Made by a program: the position numbers and the translations under genes
DNA from: Photobacterium aphoticum
Lineage (GTDB): Bacteria; Pseudomonadota; Gammaproteobacteria; Enterobacterales; Vibrionaceae
Reading direction: 5' to 3'
Assembly (NCBI RefSeq): GCF_001029435.1
Contig: NZ_LDOV01000004.1
Location: forward strand, 45,015 to 109,014
Length of the DNA: 64,000 nt
Shown: positions 1-8,649 of the stretch, piece by piece
How the letters are laid out: every line of letters begins with the position of its first letter
Numbering within the stretch: the stretch's first letter is position 1
The notes under the pieces: generated by a model
What the model was told of the DNA's origin: nothing
Database searches by the model: none
Seen by the model: only the letters and a program-made list of their open reading frames with translations

Positions 1-400
<400 letters not shown>

Positions 401-407
401 TTACCTC

Positions 408-665
408 TTAGGACAGCGACATCAATTTTTTATCACGCGCCCACTCTTCAGGCGTGTAAGTTTTAATACTTAAGGCGTGAATTTCATTGGCAGCAATCTG
501 TCCCATCAGCGGACCGTAAATAGTCTGCTGTTTTTTCACTCGGCTCATGCCGTCAAACAACGCACCCACTGCAATCACTTCGTAGTGGCTGCCGTCGCTT
601 TTGACGATCACTTCATCCAGCGCTAGTGCATTCTCTAGGATCTGTTTAATTTCGGAGATTTCCAC
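408..665 (-). CDS. ibaG: BolA-family protein IbaG
   Basis: An 85-residue BolA-like protein (E. coli IbaG is 84). BolA proteins bind [2Fe-2S] clusters together with monothiol glutaredoxins; IbaG is linked to acid stress and envelope homeostasis. The family pattern is visible: an N-terminal helix (EISEIKQIL), a [11 protein letters not shown] strand region and the [15 protein letters not shown]-terminus. The start is GTG, preceded by an AGGA Shine-Dalgarno sequence. It lies between mlaB and murA, the usual gammaproteobacterial order, and is probably cotranscribed with them. Confidence 0.93.
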   Translation of the reverse strand: MEISEIKQILENALALDEVIVKSDGSHYEVIAVGALFDGMSRVKKQQTIYGPLMGQIAANEIHALSIKTYTPEEWARDKKLMSLS

Positions 666-684
666 AAGTATTCCTCTTTGCGAC

Positions 685-996
685 TTACTCTATGCAAGCC
701 GCTAACATTGATTCGACGTGACTTAAGCGAAGCAGCGTTAACAGCTGCTCGGGCACATTCAAAAATCTCAGCGCCGTTCCTTGTTGACGGAGCTGCTGGT
801 AGACATGTAGCAACATGACCATGCCGGCAGAATCGACGCGGGTCAGAGCCGCCAGATCAAGCGTGACCTGAGCGTCCTTGGGCATCCATGTTTGTCGTTG
901 CTGCCAAAAAGCTGGAACTGTGTCACGTTCCAATGCCCCTGACAAGCAGTAATGACCATTTTCCTGAACTCGCCACTCAATATTAGGCTTAGTCAT
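685..996 (-). CDS. mlaB: Mla ABC transport complex STAS-domain subunit MlaB
   Basis: A 103-residue STAS-domain protein that binds the MlaF ATPase and stabilises the inner-membrane MlaFEDB complex. The STAS fold is recognisable from [19 protein letters not shown], with Asp-Ser at the position phosphorylated in anti-sigma antagonists. I place the start at the ATG whose product begins MTKPNIEW. This ATG overlaps the last codons of mlaC by 8 bases, showing translational coupling. An upstream in-frame ATG would add five residues but lies deeper in mlaC. Confidence 0.93.
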   Translation of the reverse strand: MTKPNIEWRVQENGHYCLSGALERDTVPAFWQQRQTWMPKDAQVTLDLAALTRVDSAGMVMLLHVYQQLRQQGTALRFLNVPEQLLTLLRLSHVESMLAACIE

Positions 997-1636
997 TGTT
1001 TTCCGCCTCACGGCGGATAGGCTTGGCCGCCAAGGCTTTCAGATCTTGGGTCACAGCATCCACCCCTTCGGTGCGTAATTTGCCGCTCCATTCACTCTGC
1101 TTGGTTGAGATCATGCTGACCCCTTCGGCCACCATGTCAAAGGCCTGCCATTGGTTCGATTTCTTGTTGTGACGCAATTTGAAATCCAGACGGATAGGCG
1201 GACGCTTGTTATCCACGATGTCCACACGCACAGACACCACGGTGCGGTTAGCCGGTACCGCTTTACGCGGCTCAATCTTAATGTCCTGATCCGTGTACTG
1301 GGTCAGCACCTGTGCATACGACGCCACCAAATAATCGGTGAACGCAGCCACAAAGTTGTTACGCTGCGTCGCCGTGGTTTTCTTCAGCTGCGGGCCCAAC
1401 ACTTTGTAAGCGGCATAGCGGGCATTGATGTAAGGCAGCAGTTCCTGACGGACGATCTGGCGCAGCATTTCTGGGTTACGCTGGATCTGGCTTTGCTCCG
1501 CTTTCAGGCGGGAAAATGTCTTTGCCGACACCGCCTCCATCATTGCATAAGGATCACTTTGATCGACCGTCGCGGCCGTTGCCCCTAGTGGTGACAAGGC
1601 CACCAACAGCAGTAGTACATAGCGAAATAGTTTCAT
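989..1636 (-). CDS. mlaC: Periplasmic phospholipid-binding protein MlaC
   Basis: MlaC shuttles phospholipids across the periplasm between the outer-membrane MlaA-porin complex and the inner-membrane MlaFEDB transporter. The 215-residue product starts with a clear Sec signal peptide (MKLFRYVLLLLVALSPLGATAA, cleavage after ATA-A or nearby). The mature part has the family's DPYAMMEAV start and YQVLTQYTDQDI-like middle. The length matches E. coli MlaC (211). An AGGAT Shine-Dalgarno precedes the ATG. It sits 12 bases after mlaD and overlaps mlaB. Confidence 0.95.
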   Translation of the reverse strand: MKLFRYVLLLLVALSPLGATAATVDQSDPYAMMEAVSAKTFSRLKAEQSQIQRNPEMLRQIVRQELLPYINARYAAYKVLGPQLKKTTATQRNNFVAAFTDYLVASYAQVLTQYTDQDIKIEPRKAVPANRTVVSVRVDIVDNKRPPIRLDFKLRHNKKSNQWQAFDMVAEGVSMISTKQSEWSGKLRTEGVDAVTQDLKALAAKPIRREAENND

Positions 1637-1648
1637 CTTCAGATCCTC

Positions 1649-2125
1649 TTATTTACTGTCACCACCGATGCTGTACAGCACCTGGCCAATCATGTCTTCC
1701 AAGACCAGTGCTGACTTGGTGTCTTCAATTAAATCACCGTCTTTGAGCATGCTGATGTCTTCATCGATAAAGCCCGGTTCAATGCCCAGGTATTGCTCAC
1801 CCAACAAGCCTGAAGTCAGGATCGCCGCCGAGCTGGTTTCCGGGAAATATCCGTATTGCTTATCAATAGACAGCGTTACCAATGGGGTGTAAGTGTCTTT
1901 ATCTAACGTGATATCGGTAATTTGTCCGACGGTCACGCCGCCCACTTTGATCGGTGAGCGCACTTTCAGGCCACCGATGTTGTCAAAGTGCGCCTGCAAA
2001 CGGTACGTTTCGCCGCCCCCGATGTTTTGCACATCGGCGACTTTAAAAATCAGTACCAATAAAGCAGCCAGCCCCGCTAACACAAAGCTGCCCACCCATA
2101 ATTCGATTTTTCTCATTTGCTGCAT
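1649..2125 (-). CDS. mlaD: Mla complex MCE-domain subunit MlaD
   Basis: A substrate-binding subunit anchored in the inner membrane by one N-terminal helix (residues about 8-28), followed by an MCE domain (YRLQAHFDNIGGLKVRSPI) that forms the hexameric lipid channel. It carries phospholipid between MlaE and MlaC. At 158 residues it is shorter than E. coli MlaD (183), lacking part of the C-terminal tail but keeping the ILTSGLLGEQYLGIEPG core. AGGA precedes the first ATG; a second ATG three codons later is possible. A 72-base gap separates it from mlaE. Confidence 0.95.
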   Translation of the reverse strand: MQQMRKIELWVGSFVLAGLAALLVLIFKVADVQNIGGGETYRLQAHFDNIGGLKVRSPIKVGGVTVGQITDITLDKDTYTPLVTLSIDKQYGYFPETSSAAILTSGLLGEQYLGIEPGFIDEDISMLKDGDLIEDTKSALVLEDMIGQVLYSIGGDSK

Positions 2126-2197
2126 CTGAACATTCCTGTAAATACCGCTGTGCGGCCATTTTTGACTTACGCTGAGTGATTGAATGCACTCACTAAA

Positions 2198-2980
2198 TTA
2201 GCTGCCAAACATCAACGCTGTCAGTACAAAGTCTAGACCGAGAACGGCCAGTGACGCATTCACCACCGTACGGGTGGTCGCACGGCTGATCCCCTCTGAG
2301 GTCGGCAGCGCATCGTAGCCATTGAACACCGCAATCCAGGTCACAGTGATAGCAAACACCACGGACTTGATCAGGCTGTTACCGATGTCGTAACCCAGCT
2401 CTACCGAGGACTGCATCACCGACCAGAAGCTACCTAAATCAATGCCTTTCCATTCCACGCCGACCAACTGGCCGCCCCAGATGCCCACCGCGCAGAAAAT
2501 CATGCTCAGTAGCGGCATCGAGATGACCCCGGCCCAAAAACGTGGCGCAATGACGCGTCGCAGTGGATCGACCGCCATCATTTCCATACTCGAGAGCTGT
2601 TCGGTGGTTTTCATCAAACCAATTTCTGCGGTTAACGCCGAGCCGGCACGACCGGCAAATAACAAAGCGGTCACGACAGGGCCCAGTTCTCGCAGCAAGG
2701 ATAAAGCTACCATCTGCCCGAGGCTGGTTTCCGCGCCAAAGTCCACCAGCACGATGTAACCCTGCAGGCTCAGTACCATGCCGATAAACAAGCCGGATAC
2801 CAAGATGATCGCCACAGACAACACGCCCACGGAATAGAGTTGACGCATCAGCAGCGGGAACATTTTGCGTGGCTGCGGACGGCATACCAGCGCCCCATAG
2901 AGCATCAGGCTCGCTCGCCCCACACTCTGACAACGCGCAATGGCACTTCGCCCAAGCTGGGCAATAAAATCCATCAACAT
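2198..2980 (-). CDS. mlaE: Mla ABC transporter permease MlaE
   Basis: The integral membrane permease of the phospholipid transporter that maintains outer-membrane lipid asymmetry. It is 260 residues, the same length as E. coli MlaE. The MlaE/YrbE family motif is clear: [30 protein letters not shown] sequence with the coupling helix [10 protein letters not shown] in the middle. About five membrane helices are predicted by hydrophobicity. The ATG follows the mlaF stop by three bases, so the two are translationally coupled. Confidence 0.97.
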   Translation of the reverse strand: MLMDFIAQLGRSAIARCQSVGRASLMLYGALVCRPQPRKMFPLLMRQLYSVGVLSVAIILVSGLFIGMVLSLQGYIVLVDFGAETSLGQMVALSLLRELGPVVTALLFAGRAGSALTAEIGLMKTTEQLSSMEMMAVDPLRRVIAPRFWAGVISMPLLSMIFCAVGIWGGQLVGVEWKGIDLGSFWSVMQSSVELGYDIGNSLIKSVVFAITVTWIAVFNGYDALPTSEGISRATTRTVVNASLAVLGLDFVLTALMFGS

Positions 2981-2983
2981 GAC

Positions 2984-3802
2984 TTAGTGATCCTTGTGCT
3001 CGAAACCAAACAGATCCTGCTCAATCGCAGAAGCGGGATAACGGAAAGGTACCGGGCCATCAGCATCACCGTCTAAGAACTGGCGCACTTTCGGATCCGG
3101 GTTTTGCTGCAATTCGGCCGGAGAGCCCTGACCGATGATCTTGCCGCCCGACAGCAGATAGACGTGATCAGCAATGCTCATCACCTCCGGCACATCGTGC
3201 GAAACGATAATCGAGGTGATCCCTAACGCTTCATTCATGTCACGGATCAGCTTAACCAGTACGCCCATGGTGATCGGATCTTGTCCCACAAACGGCTCGT
3301 CATACATGATCAGATCGGGATCCAGCGCAATCGCACGGGCCAGTGCCGCACGGCGGGCCATACCGCCAGACAACTGGTTCGGCATTAATTCCGCCGCCCC
3401 ACGCAGGCCAACGGCTTCCAGTTTGAGCAGCACCAATGTGCGGATCAAGTCTTCCGATAACTCGGTATGCTCACGCAGCGGAAAGGCCACATTGTCAAAC
3501 ACCGTCATGTCGGTAAATAACGCGCCGGACTGGAAAAGCATGCTCATTTTTTTGCGTGCTTGATATAAGGCATGGCGTTTCAGGGTCGGAATATTCCAGC
3601 CTTCAAACTCAATATCGCCACTGTCCGGCAGGATTTGTCCACCGATCAAACGCAACAGGGTGGTTTTCCCGATCCCTGACGGCCCCATTATCGCGGTGAC
3701 CTTCCCTTTGGGCACGTCCAGCGTAATATCATCAAAGATTTTACGGTCGCCGCGCGAAAAGGTCATGTGCCGGATCGATACCAGCGCCTCTGTCTGCTCC
3801 AT
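2984..3802 (-). CDS. mlaF: Mla ABC transporter ATP-binding protein MlaF
   Basis: The ATPase of the MlaFEDB phospholipid transporter, at the cytoplasmic face. With the start at MEQTEALV it is 272 residues (E. coli 269). Walker A GPSGIGKTT is at residues 40-48; the ABC signature LSGGMARR and Walker B LIMYDEPF follow, then the switch histidine in IIVSHDVPE. I prefer this ATG over one 27 bases upstream because it has a well-spaced AAGG and matches family length. It is the first gene of the mla operon and is divergent from yrbG. Confidence 0.96.
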   Translation of the reverse strand: MEQTEALVSIRHMTFSRGDRKIFDDITLDVPKGKVTAIMGPSGIGKTTLLRLIGGQILPDSGDIEFEGWNIPTLKRHALYQARKKMSMLFQSGALFTDMTVFDNVAFPLREHTELSEDLIRTLVLLKLEAVGLRGAAELMPNQLSGGMARRAALARAIALDPDLIMYDEPFVGQDPITMGVLVKLIRDMNEALGITSIIVSHDVPEVMSIADHVYLLSGGKIIGQGSPAELQQNPDPKVRQFLDGDADGPVPFRYPASAIEQDLFGFEHKDH

Positions 3803-3971
3803 ATGTACCTTAATGTCCCCTTGCCCCATCAGTGACTGCCTGACGCAGTCGCAAGAGTATTATTTGAATAGAATTAATCAGTTAACCACGTGCATTGATG
3901 ATAGGTACATTATGCAACCAACTCAAGACATGAACTGTAAGAAGTCTGTTATTTATTGCGAGGATAACACA

Positions 3972-4046
3972 ATGCACACCGCCGACATGTCACTGACTCC
4001 ACACCCTAAGCGACGCAGAGAATACGCGCTTTCTGCCTATATTTGA
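3972..4046 (+). CDS. possible 24-residue small protein in the mlaF-yrbG intergenic region
   Basis: The 463 bases between mlaF and yrbG hold no conventional gene. Within them an ATG at 3972 is preceded at good distance by GAGGAT and opens a 24-codon frame ending in TGA at 4046; the product (start MHTADMSL, then a PKRRREY basic patch, end SAYI) is cationic. An in-frame ATG at 3912 would extend it to 44 residues. It lies on the same strand as yrbG, so it could be a leader peptide or a small protein. I know no homologue, and the ribosome site is the only direct support. The remainder of the gap must also contain the divergent mla and yrbG promoters, which I cannot place. Confidence 0.28.
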   Translation: MHTADMSLTPHPKRRREYALSAYI

Positions 4047-4265
4047 GTCGTTTATGCCCCCAACAAGATGACATGACACACATTCTGTAGAAACCCCGCA
4101 CCCACATACATTTCTCCACCCCTTTTGCTTTCTTTTTATCGAGCGAACCGTCAAAATTGATCACTTATACCCGCAACAGGGTGTAACTATTTCATTCATC
4201 TTGGTTTACCGCTGATCAGCCGGGTCTGATAGCCGTAACCAACCTCAATGACATAAGGGACGACA

Positions 4266-5231
4266 ATGTTTGAAGCCATCGTGTTTCTCTGTATCGGTTT
4301 AGGACTGTTGGTATGGAGTGCAGATCGACTTGTTTACGGCGCCGCCGCGCTTGCAAAAAACTTTGGTGTGACGCCACTGGTGATCGGGATGACCATCCTG
4401 GCCATGGGCTCCTCCGCCCCTGAGATGGTGGTATCCGCCACCGCTGCCCTCGACGGCAAAACCGACACCGCGATCGGTAACGTACTGGGCTCCAATATCG
4501 CCAATATCGCCCTGATTCTGGGTGTGACCGCACTGATCAAACCGCTCTCTGTGAGCTCGGCCATTATTCGCCGTGAACTCCCGCTGATGATGGGTGTCAC
4601 ACTGATCGCAGGGGCCTTGCTCTGGAATGGCTACCTCGGCTTCTGGGAAGGCGTGTTACTGATTGTGCTGTTCATCATCTTCTTGCTGGCCATGCTGAAA
4701 ATCAGTCGTCAGGCCAAAGAAGCCGGCGATCCGCTCGCTGACGAGCAAGAATCCGATATCCCGGAAGGGGTCAGCAACAAAGCCGCTCTGCTATGGACCG
4801 TGATCGGCCTGGTGCTGCTGCCGTATGCCGCCAGTATGCTGGTGGATTCTGCAGTGGTCATTGCCAAATACTTTGGCATGAGTGACTTGGTAATCGGCCT
4901 GACCATCATTGCCGTCGGGACCAGCCTGCCGGAACTGGCCGCGTCGGTTGCAAGCCTGGCCAAAGGCGAAGACGACATGGCAGTAGGTAACATCATCGGC
5001 TCCAACGTGTTTAATATTCTGGCGGTCATGGGGATCCCGGCCGTACTCAACCCGGCAGTACTTAATGACGACGTCATGGGGCGTGATTACTGGGTCATGC
5101 TGGGCATGTCCGTCCTGCTGGTCTTGATGGCACTGGGCAAACGCCGCCGCATCAACCGTCTGGAAGGGGCGATTCTCCTTGCGAGCTTTGTCGCCTATCT
5201 GGGCTATCTGCTTTATAATCTAGCCGCTTAA
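4266..5231 (+). CDS. yrbG: inner-membrane calcium/sodium antiporter family protein YrbG
   Basis: A 321-residue member of the Ca2+/cation antiporter (CaCA) superfamily (E. coli YrbG is 325). Two alpha repeats are visible: GSSAPEMVVSATAAL with GNVLGSNIANI in the N-terminal half, and GTSLPELAASVASL with GNIIGSNVFNI in the C-terminal half. An acidic cytoplasmic loop lies between them. About ten membrane helices are expected. AAGGGA precedes the ATG. It heads the operon continuing with kdsD 14 bases downstream. The physiological ion has not been firmly established in enterics. Confidence 0.93.
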   Translation: MFEAIVFLCIGLGLLVWSADRLVYGAAALAKNFGVTPLVIGMTILAMGSSAPEMVVSATAALDGKTDTAIGNVLGSNIANIALILGVTALIKPLSVSSAIIRRELPLMMGVTLIAGALLWNGYLGFWEGVLLIVLFIIFLLAMLKISRQAKEAGDPLADEQESDIPEGVSNKAALLWTVIGLVLLPYAASMLVDSAVVIAKYFGMSDLVIGLTIIAVGTSLPELAASVASLAKGEDDMAVGNIIGSNVFNILAVMGIPAVLNPAVLNDDVMGRDYWVMLGMSVLLVLMALGKRRRINRLEGAILLASFVAYLGYLLYNLAA

Positions 5232-5245
5232 TGGAGAGCTAGACT

Positions 5246-6217
5246 ATGTTTGAAACGTTTGATTATTGCGATATTGGCCGCAAGGTCATTGAGATCGAGG
5301 CAAAAGCCCTGCAAAAACTGACCCAGTACATCAACGGCAGCTTTACTCAAGCCTGCCAGCTGATCGCGGGCGTGGAAGGCAAGGTGATTGTCATGGGGAT
5401 CGGGAAATCCGGCCATATCGGTAATAAAATTGCCGCGACCCTGGCCAGCACCGGCACCCCTGCCTTTTTTGTTCACCCGGGTGAAGCCAGCCACGGCGAC
5501 TTGGGCATGATTGGCAAAAAAGATGTGATTTTGGCGATCTCTAACTCCGGTGAGGCCTCTGAAATTCTGGCCCTGCTGCCGGTAGTCAAACGTCTCGGGA
5601 TCCCGCTCATCAGCATGACGGGCAAACCGGAATCAAGCATGGCCAAGCTGTCTCAAGTGCACCTGCAAATCACCGTCGACCAAGAAGCGTGCCCGCTGAA
5701 CCTGGCACCAACCTCCAGCACCACCGCCACTTTGGCGATGGGCGATGCGTTGGCGATTGCCCTGATGGAAGCGCGCGGCTTTACTGCTGACGACTTTGCC
5801 CTGTCCCACCCGGGCGGTGCACTGGGCCGTAAACTGCTGCTGCGTATCAGCGATGTGATGCACACCGACGAACGCCTGCCGGTGGTCCGTGAGCACGACA
5901 CCATCAAAGATGCACTGCTGGAAGTCTCTCGCAAAGGGCTGGGAATGACAGCTATCATTGATGATGAGCAGCAGCTAATCGGTATCTTCACCGACGGTGA
6001 CTTACGTCGCCTGCTGGATAACCGTGTCGATATCCATCAAACCTCGATTGGTGCGGTCATGACCCGCCAGCCAGCCACTATTCGTGCCGATGTGCTGGCA
6101 GCAGAAGGGCTGAAAATGATGGAAGATCGTAAAATCAATGGCTTGTTAGTGACTGACGGCACCCAGCTGGTTGGCGCACTGAACATGCATGATTTGTTAA
6201 AAGCAGGAGTGATGTAA
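5246..6217 (+). CDS. kdsD: D-arabinose-5-phosphate isomerase KdsD
   Basis: Interconverts D-ribulose 5-phosphate and D-arabinose 5-phosphate, the first step of Kdo synthesis for LPS. The 323-residue protein has an N-terminal SIS (sugar isomerase) domain, residues about 35-175, with GIGKSGHIGNKIAATLAST and the SNSGEASEIL phosphosugar loop. Two CBS domains follow (about 208-323: MHTDERLPVV, and AVMTRQPATI). GGAG precedes the ATG. Its TAA overlaps the kdsC ATG (TAATG), so the two Kdo enzymes are coupled. Confidence 0.96.
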   Translation: MFETFDYCDIGRKVIEIEAKALQKLTQYINGSFTQACQLIAGVEGKVIVMGIGKSGHIGNKIAATLASTGTPAFFVHPGEASHGDLGMIGKKDVILAISNSGEASEILALLPVVKRLGIPLISMTGKPESSMAKLSQVHLQITVDQEACPLNLAPTSSTTATLAMGDALAIALMEARGFTADDFALSHPGGALGRKLLLRISDVMHTDERLPVVREHDTIKDALLEVSRKGLGMTAIIDDEQQLIGIFTDGDLRRLLDNRVDIHQTSIGAVMTRQPATIRADVLAAEGLKMMEDRKINGLLVTDGTQLVGALNMHDLLKAGVM

Positions 6218-6768
6218 TGCACGTGGAAACCCTTTATGGCCCGGTCAATACCACCGTGTTTGACCGCGCCCGTACCATTCAGCTACTGATCTGTGATGTG
6301 GATGGCGTGTTCTCTGACGGCCGCATCTACATGGGTAACGACGGTGAAGAGCTGAAAACCTTTCACACCCGTGATGGCTATGGCATTAAATGCCTGATGG
6401 CCGCTGGCGTGGAAGTCGCGATCATCACCGGCCGCCAATCCGCGATTGTGGAAAACCGCATGAAAGCATTGGGCATCACCCATGTCTATCAGGGCCAAGA
6501 CAACAAAGTCGCGGCGTATGAGGCGATTTGTCGCAGCCTGGCCATTGCGCCGGCGCACACCGCCTACATCGGTGATGATCTGATTGACTGGCCGGTCATG
6601 GAGCAGATCGGCCTGTCAGTGTGTGTGGCAGATGGCCACCCTCTCCTGCGTCAACGCGCAGATTTCACCACACGTATCAACGGCGGCTACGGCGCGGTGC
6701 GTGAAGTGTGCGATCTGATCCTTGAAGCCAAAGGAGAATTGGATAAACATAAAGGCTTAAGTATATGA
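6217..6768 (+). CDS. kdsC: 3-deoxy-D-manno-octulosonate 8-phosphate phosphatase KdsC
   Basis: Hydrolyses Kdo-8-phosphate to Kdo in the cytosol. It is a 183-residue C0-type HAD phosphatase (E. coli 188), without a cap domain and expected to be a tetramer. Catalytic Asp27 and Asp29 lie in CDVDGVFSDG, the motif II residue is in IITGRQS, and the motif III/IV acidic pair is in YIGDDLIDWPVM. It overlaps kdsD by one base and lptC by four (ATGA), which is tight coupling from Kdo synthesis to LPS export. Confidence 0.96.
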   Translation: MHVETLYGPVNTTVFDRARTIQLLICDVDGVFSDGRIYMGNDGEELKTFHTRDGYGIKCLMAAGVEVAIITGRQSAIVENRMKALGITHVYQGQDNKVAAYEAICRSLAIAPAHTAYIGDDLIDWPVMEQIGLSVCVADGHPLLRQRADFTTRINGGYGAVREVCDLILEAKGELDKHKGLSI

Positions 6769-7322
6769 CCTTACAACGGCTACTCTATGCATTATTGTTA
6801 GTAGTATGTGCATGGACAGGCTATTACCTGCTGGACAAACACTGGCAGGAAGATATTCAGGTAAGCCCTGACGCAGAAAAACCGCTGTTTACCGGTAGTG
6901 CCGTGAGCAATACCACCTTTAACGAGTCGGGCCTGCGTAGCTACCAGATTGATGCCGATTACCTTGAGCACTTCAGTCAAAGCGGCAATACGGATTTTGT
7001 CGAACCCGTGTTATGGGTCTACCGTGATGGGATGGATACCGAATGGCGGATCAGTGCCAATCAAGCCCGATTGGATAAAGATCAGGTATTGCAAATGACG
7101 GGCAACGTCCGCATTTTCAACTTACTGCCGGCCTCAGCGGTAAAAGTGATTCAGACCGATACCTTGCGTCTTGATCTGATCAGCAAAGATTTCGATACCC
7201 CGGATCAAGTCATCATCACAGGTGACGCCTTCCAAAATGAAGGCACCGGCATGAAAGGCAATATGGACCGCAGCATCGCCACCCTATTGAATAACGTAAA
7301 AGGTAGATATGAAGCTTTATAA
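6765..7322 (+). CDS. lptC: LPS export protein LptC
   Basis: A bitopic inner-membrane protein of the Lpt bridge. It accepts LPS from LptB2FG and passes it to LptA in the periplasm. One N-terminal membrane helix (residues about 4-24, LLYALLLVVCAWTGYYLLD) precedes a beta-jellyroll domain. Length is 185 (E. coli 191). The region LRLDLISKDFDTPDQVII is typical of the family's C-terminal half. It overlaps kdsC by four bases and lptA by 14. Confidence 0.94.
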   Translation: MTLQRLLYALLLVVCAWTGYYLLDKHWQEDIQVSPDAEKPLFTGSAVSNTTFNESGLRSYQIDADYLEHFSQSGNTDFVEPVLWVYRDGMDTEWRISANQARLDKDQVLQMTGNVRIFNLLPASAVKVIQTDTLRLDLISKDFDTPDQVIITGDAFQNEGTGMKGNMDRSIATLLNNVKGRYEAL

Positions 7323-7806
7323 ACTGACGACCCTGCTCTGCCTCTGCCTGAGCGCCCAAGCCTGGGCCTTGAGCAACGATACTGAGCAACCGATCTACAT
7401 TGACTCTGATAACCAAGAGCTTGATATTCAGAAGAATGTCGTGACCTTCAGTGGCAATGTGGTGCTGCGCCAGGGAAGCATTGATATTCGTGCCGACAAA
7501 GTGGTTGTGACCCGCCAATCCGGCAAAGAAGGCCAGGAAACCATTGATGCCTATGGCAATCCGGCGACCTTCCACCAGCTGATGGATGACGGCAAGCCGA
7601 TCGATGGCGCGGCGAAAAAGATGCGCTACGAAACCGCGACCGAGTACCTCAAGATGACCGATGACGCGGTGCTTATCCAGGAAGGCAGCGAGATCAAAGG
7701 CAAGATCATCACCTACAAGATTGATGAGCAAAAACTGGTTGCTGAAAGCGGTAAGAAACAACGTGTCACCACTATCTTGCAGCCTAACCAGCTGAACAAG
7801 AAATAA
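7309..7806 (+). CDS. lptA: periplasmic LPS transport protein LptA
   Basis: The soluble periplasmic jellyroll protein that forms the bridge carrying LPS from LptC to LptD. A Sec signal peptide (about residues 1-20, cut after AWA) is followed by the OstA-like domain: IYIDSDNQELDIQKNVVTFSGNV and VRADK-type strands. The 165 residues compare with 185 in E. coli; the C-terminal tail is short. The next gene, lptB, is 12 bases away. Confidence 0.95.
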   Translation: MKLYKLTTLLCLCLSAQAWALSNDTEQPIYIDSDNQELDIQKNVVTFSGNVVLRQGSIDIRADKVVVTRQSGKEGQETIDAYGNPATFHQLMDDGKPIDGAAKKMRYETATEYLKMTDDAVLIQEGSEIKGKIITYKIDEQKLVAESGKKQRVTTILQPNQLNKK

Positions 7807-7818
7807 GAAGAACCCGAT

Positions 7819-8544
7819 ATGGCAACCTTAAAAGCAGCACATCTCGCCAAGAGTTATAACGGCCGTCAGGTCGTGTCCGATGTGAGCCTGGAAGTGCATT
7901 CCGGCAAAATCGTTGGCCTGCTGGGCCCAAACGGCGCCGGTAAAACCACCTCTTTCTACATGATTGTCGGACTGGTGGCGCGTGATGCCGGCACCATCAC
8001 CATTGATGATGTGGATATCAGCCTGCAGCCGATGCACAACCGCTCGCGCATGGGGATCGGCTACCTGCCACAGGAAGCGTCGATCTTCCGCAAGCTGACC
8101 GTGCATGACAACCTGATGGCGGTTCTGCAGACCCGCAAAGAGCTGTCCAAAGCAGAGCGTCAGGACAAACTGGAAGAATTGTTGGATGAATTCAACATAC
8201 AGCACATTCGTAACAGTTTAGGTATGGCACTATCAGGGGGTGAACGCCGTCGTGTGGAAATCGCCCGCGCACTGGCCGCCAACCCGAAATTCATCCTGCT
8301 GGATGAACCGTTCGCCGGGGTTGACCCGATCTCTGTGATCGACATCAAAAAGATCATTGAGCACTTACGTGATCGCGGATTGGGCGTGCTAATCACCGAT
8401 CATAACGTACGCGAAACGCTTGATGTCTGTGAGCAAGCTTACATTGTCAGTCAGGGTCACCTGATTGCCCACGGTACCCCATCCGAAGTGCTCAATGATG
8501 AACACGTGAAACGGGTCTATCTGGGCGACCAGTTCCGTCTATAG
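7819..8544 (+). CDS. lptB: LPS export ABC transporter ATP-binding protein LptB
   Basis: The ATPase that powers LPS extraction by LptB2FG. It is 241 residues, identical in length to E. coli LptB. Walker [10 protein letters not shown] is near residues 36-44, the Q-loop is in [13 protein letters not shown], the signature is [15 protein letters not shown], Walker B is [13 protein letters not shown], and the H-loop is in [11 protein letters not shown]. lptF and lptG are not in the window, as usual for this cluster. A 105-base spacer with inverted repeats separates it from rpoN. Confidence 0.98.
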   Translation: MATLKAAHLAKSYNGRQVVSDVSLEVHSGKIVGLLGPNGAGKTTSFYMIVGLVARDAGTITIDDVDISLQPMHNRSRMGIGYLPQEASIFRKLTVHDNLMAVLQTRKELSKAERQDKLEELLDEFNIQHIRNSLGMALSGGERRRVEIARALAANPKFILLDEPFAGVDPISVIDIKKIIEHLRDRGLGVLITDHNVRETLDVCEQAYIVSQGHLIAHGTPSEVLNDEHVKRVYLGDQFRL

Positions 8545-8649
8545 TTAGAAGTAGGACGTACCAGGCGCCTTTGCTCACCCCTTGTGAGTACCGGTTTTGC
8601 CACCACGAGGCGCCAACACCAACGATAACAACAAGGTACATACAGACAT

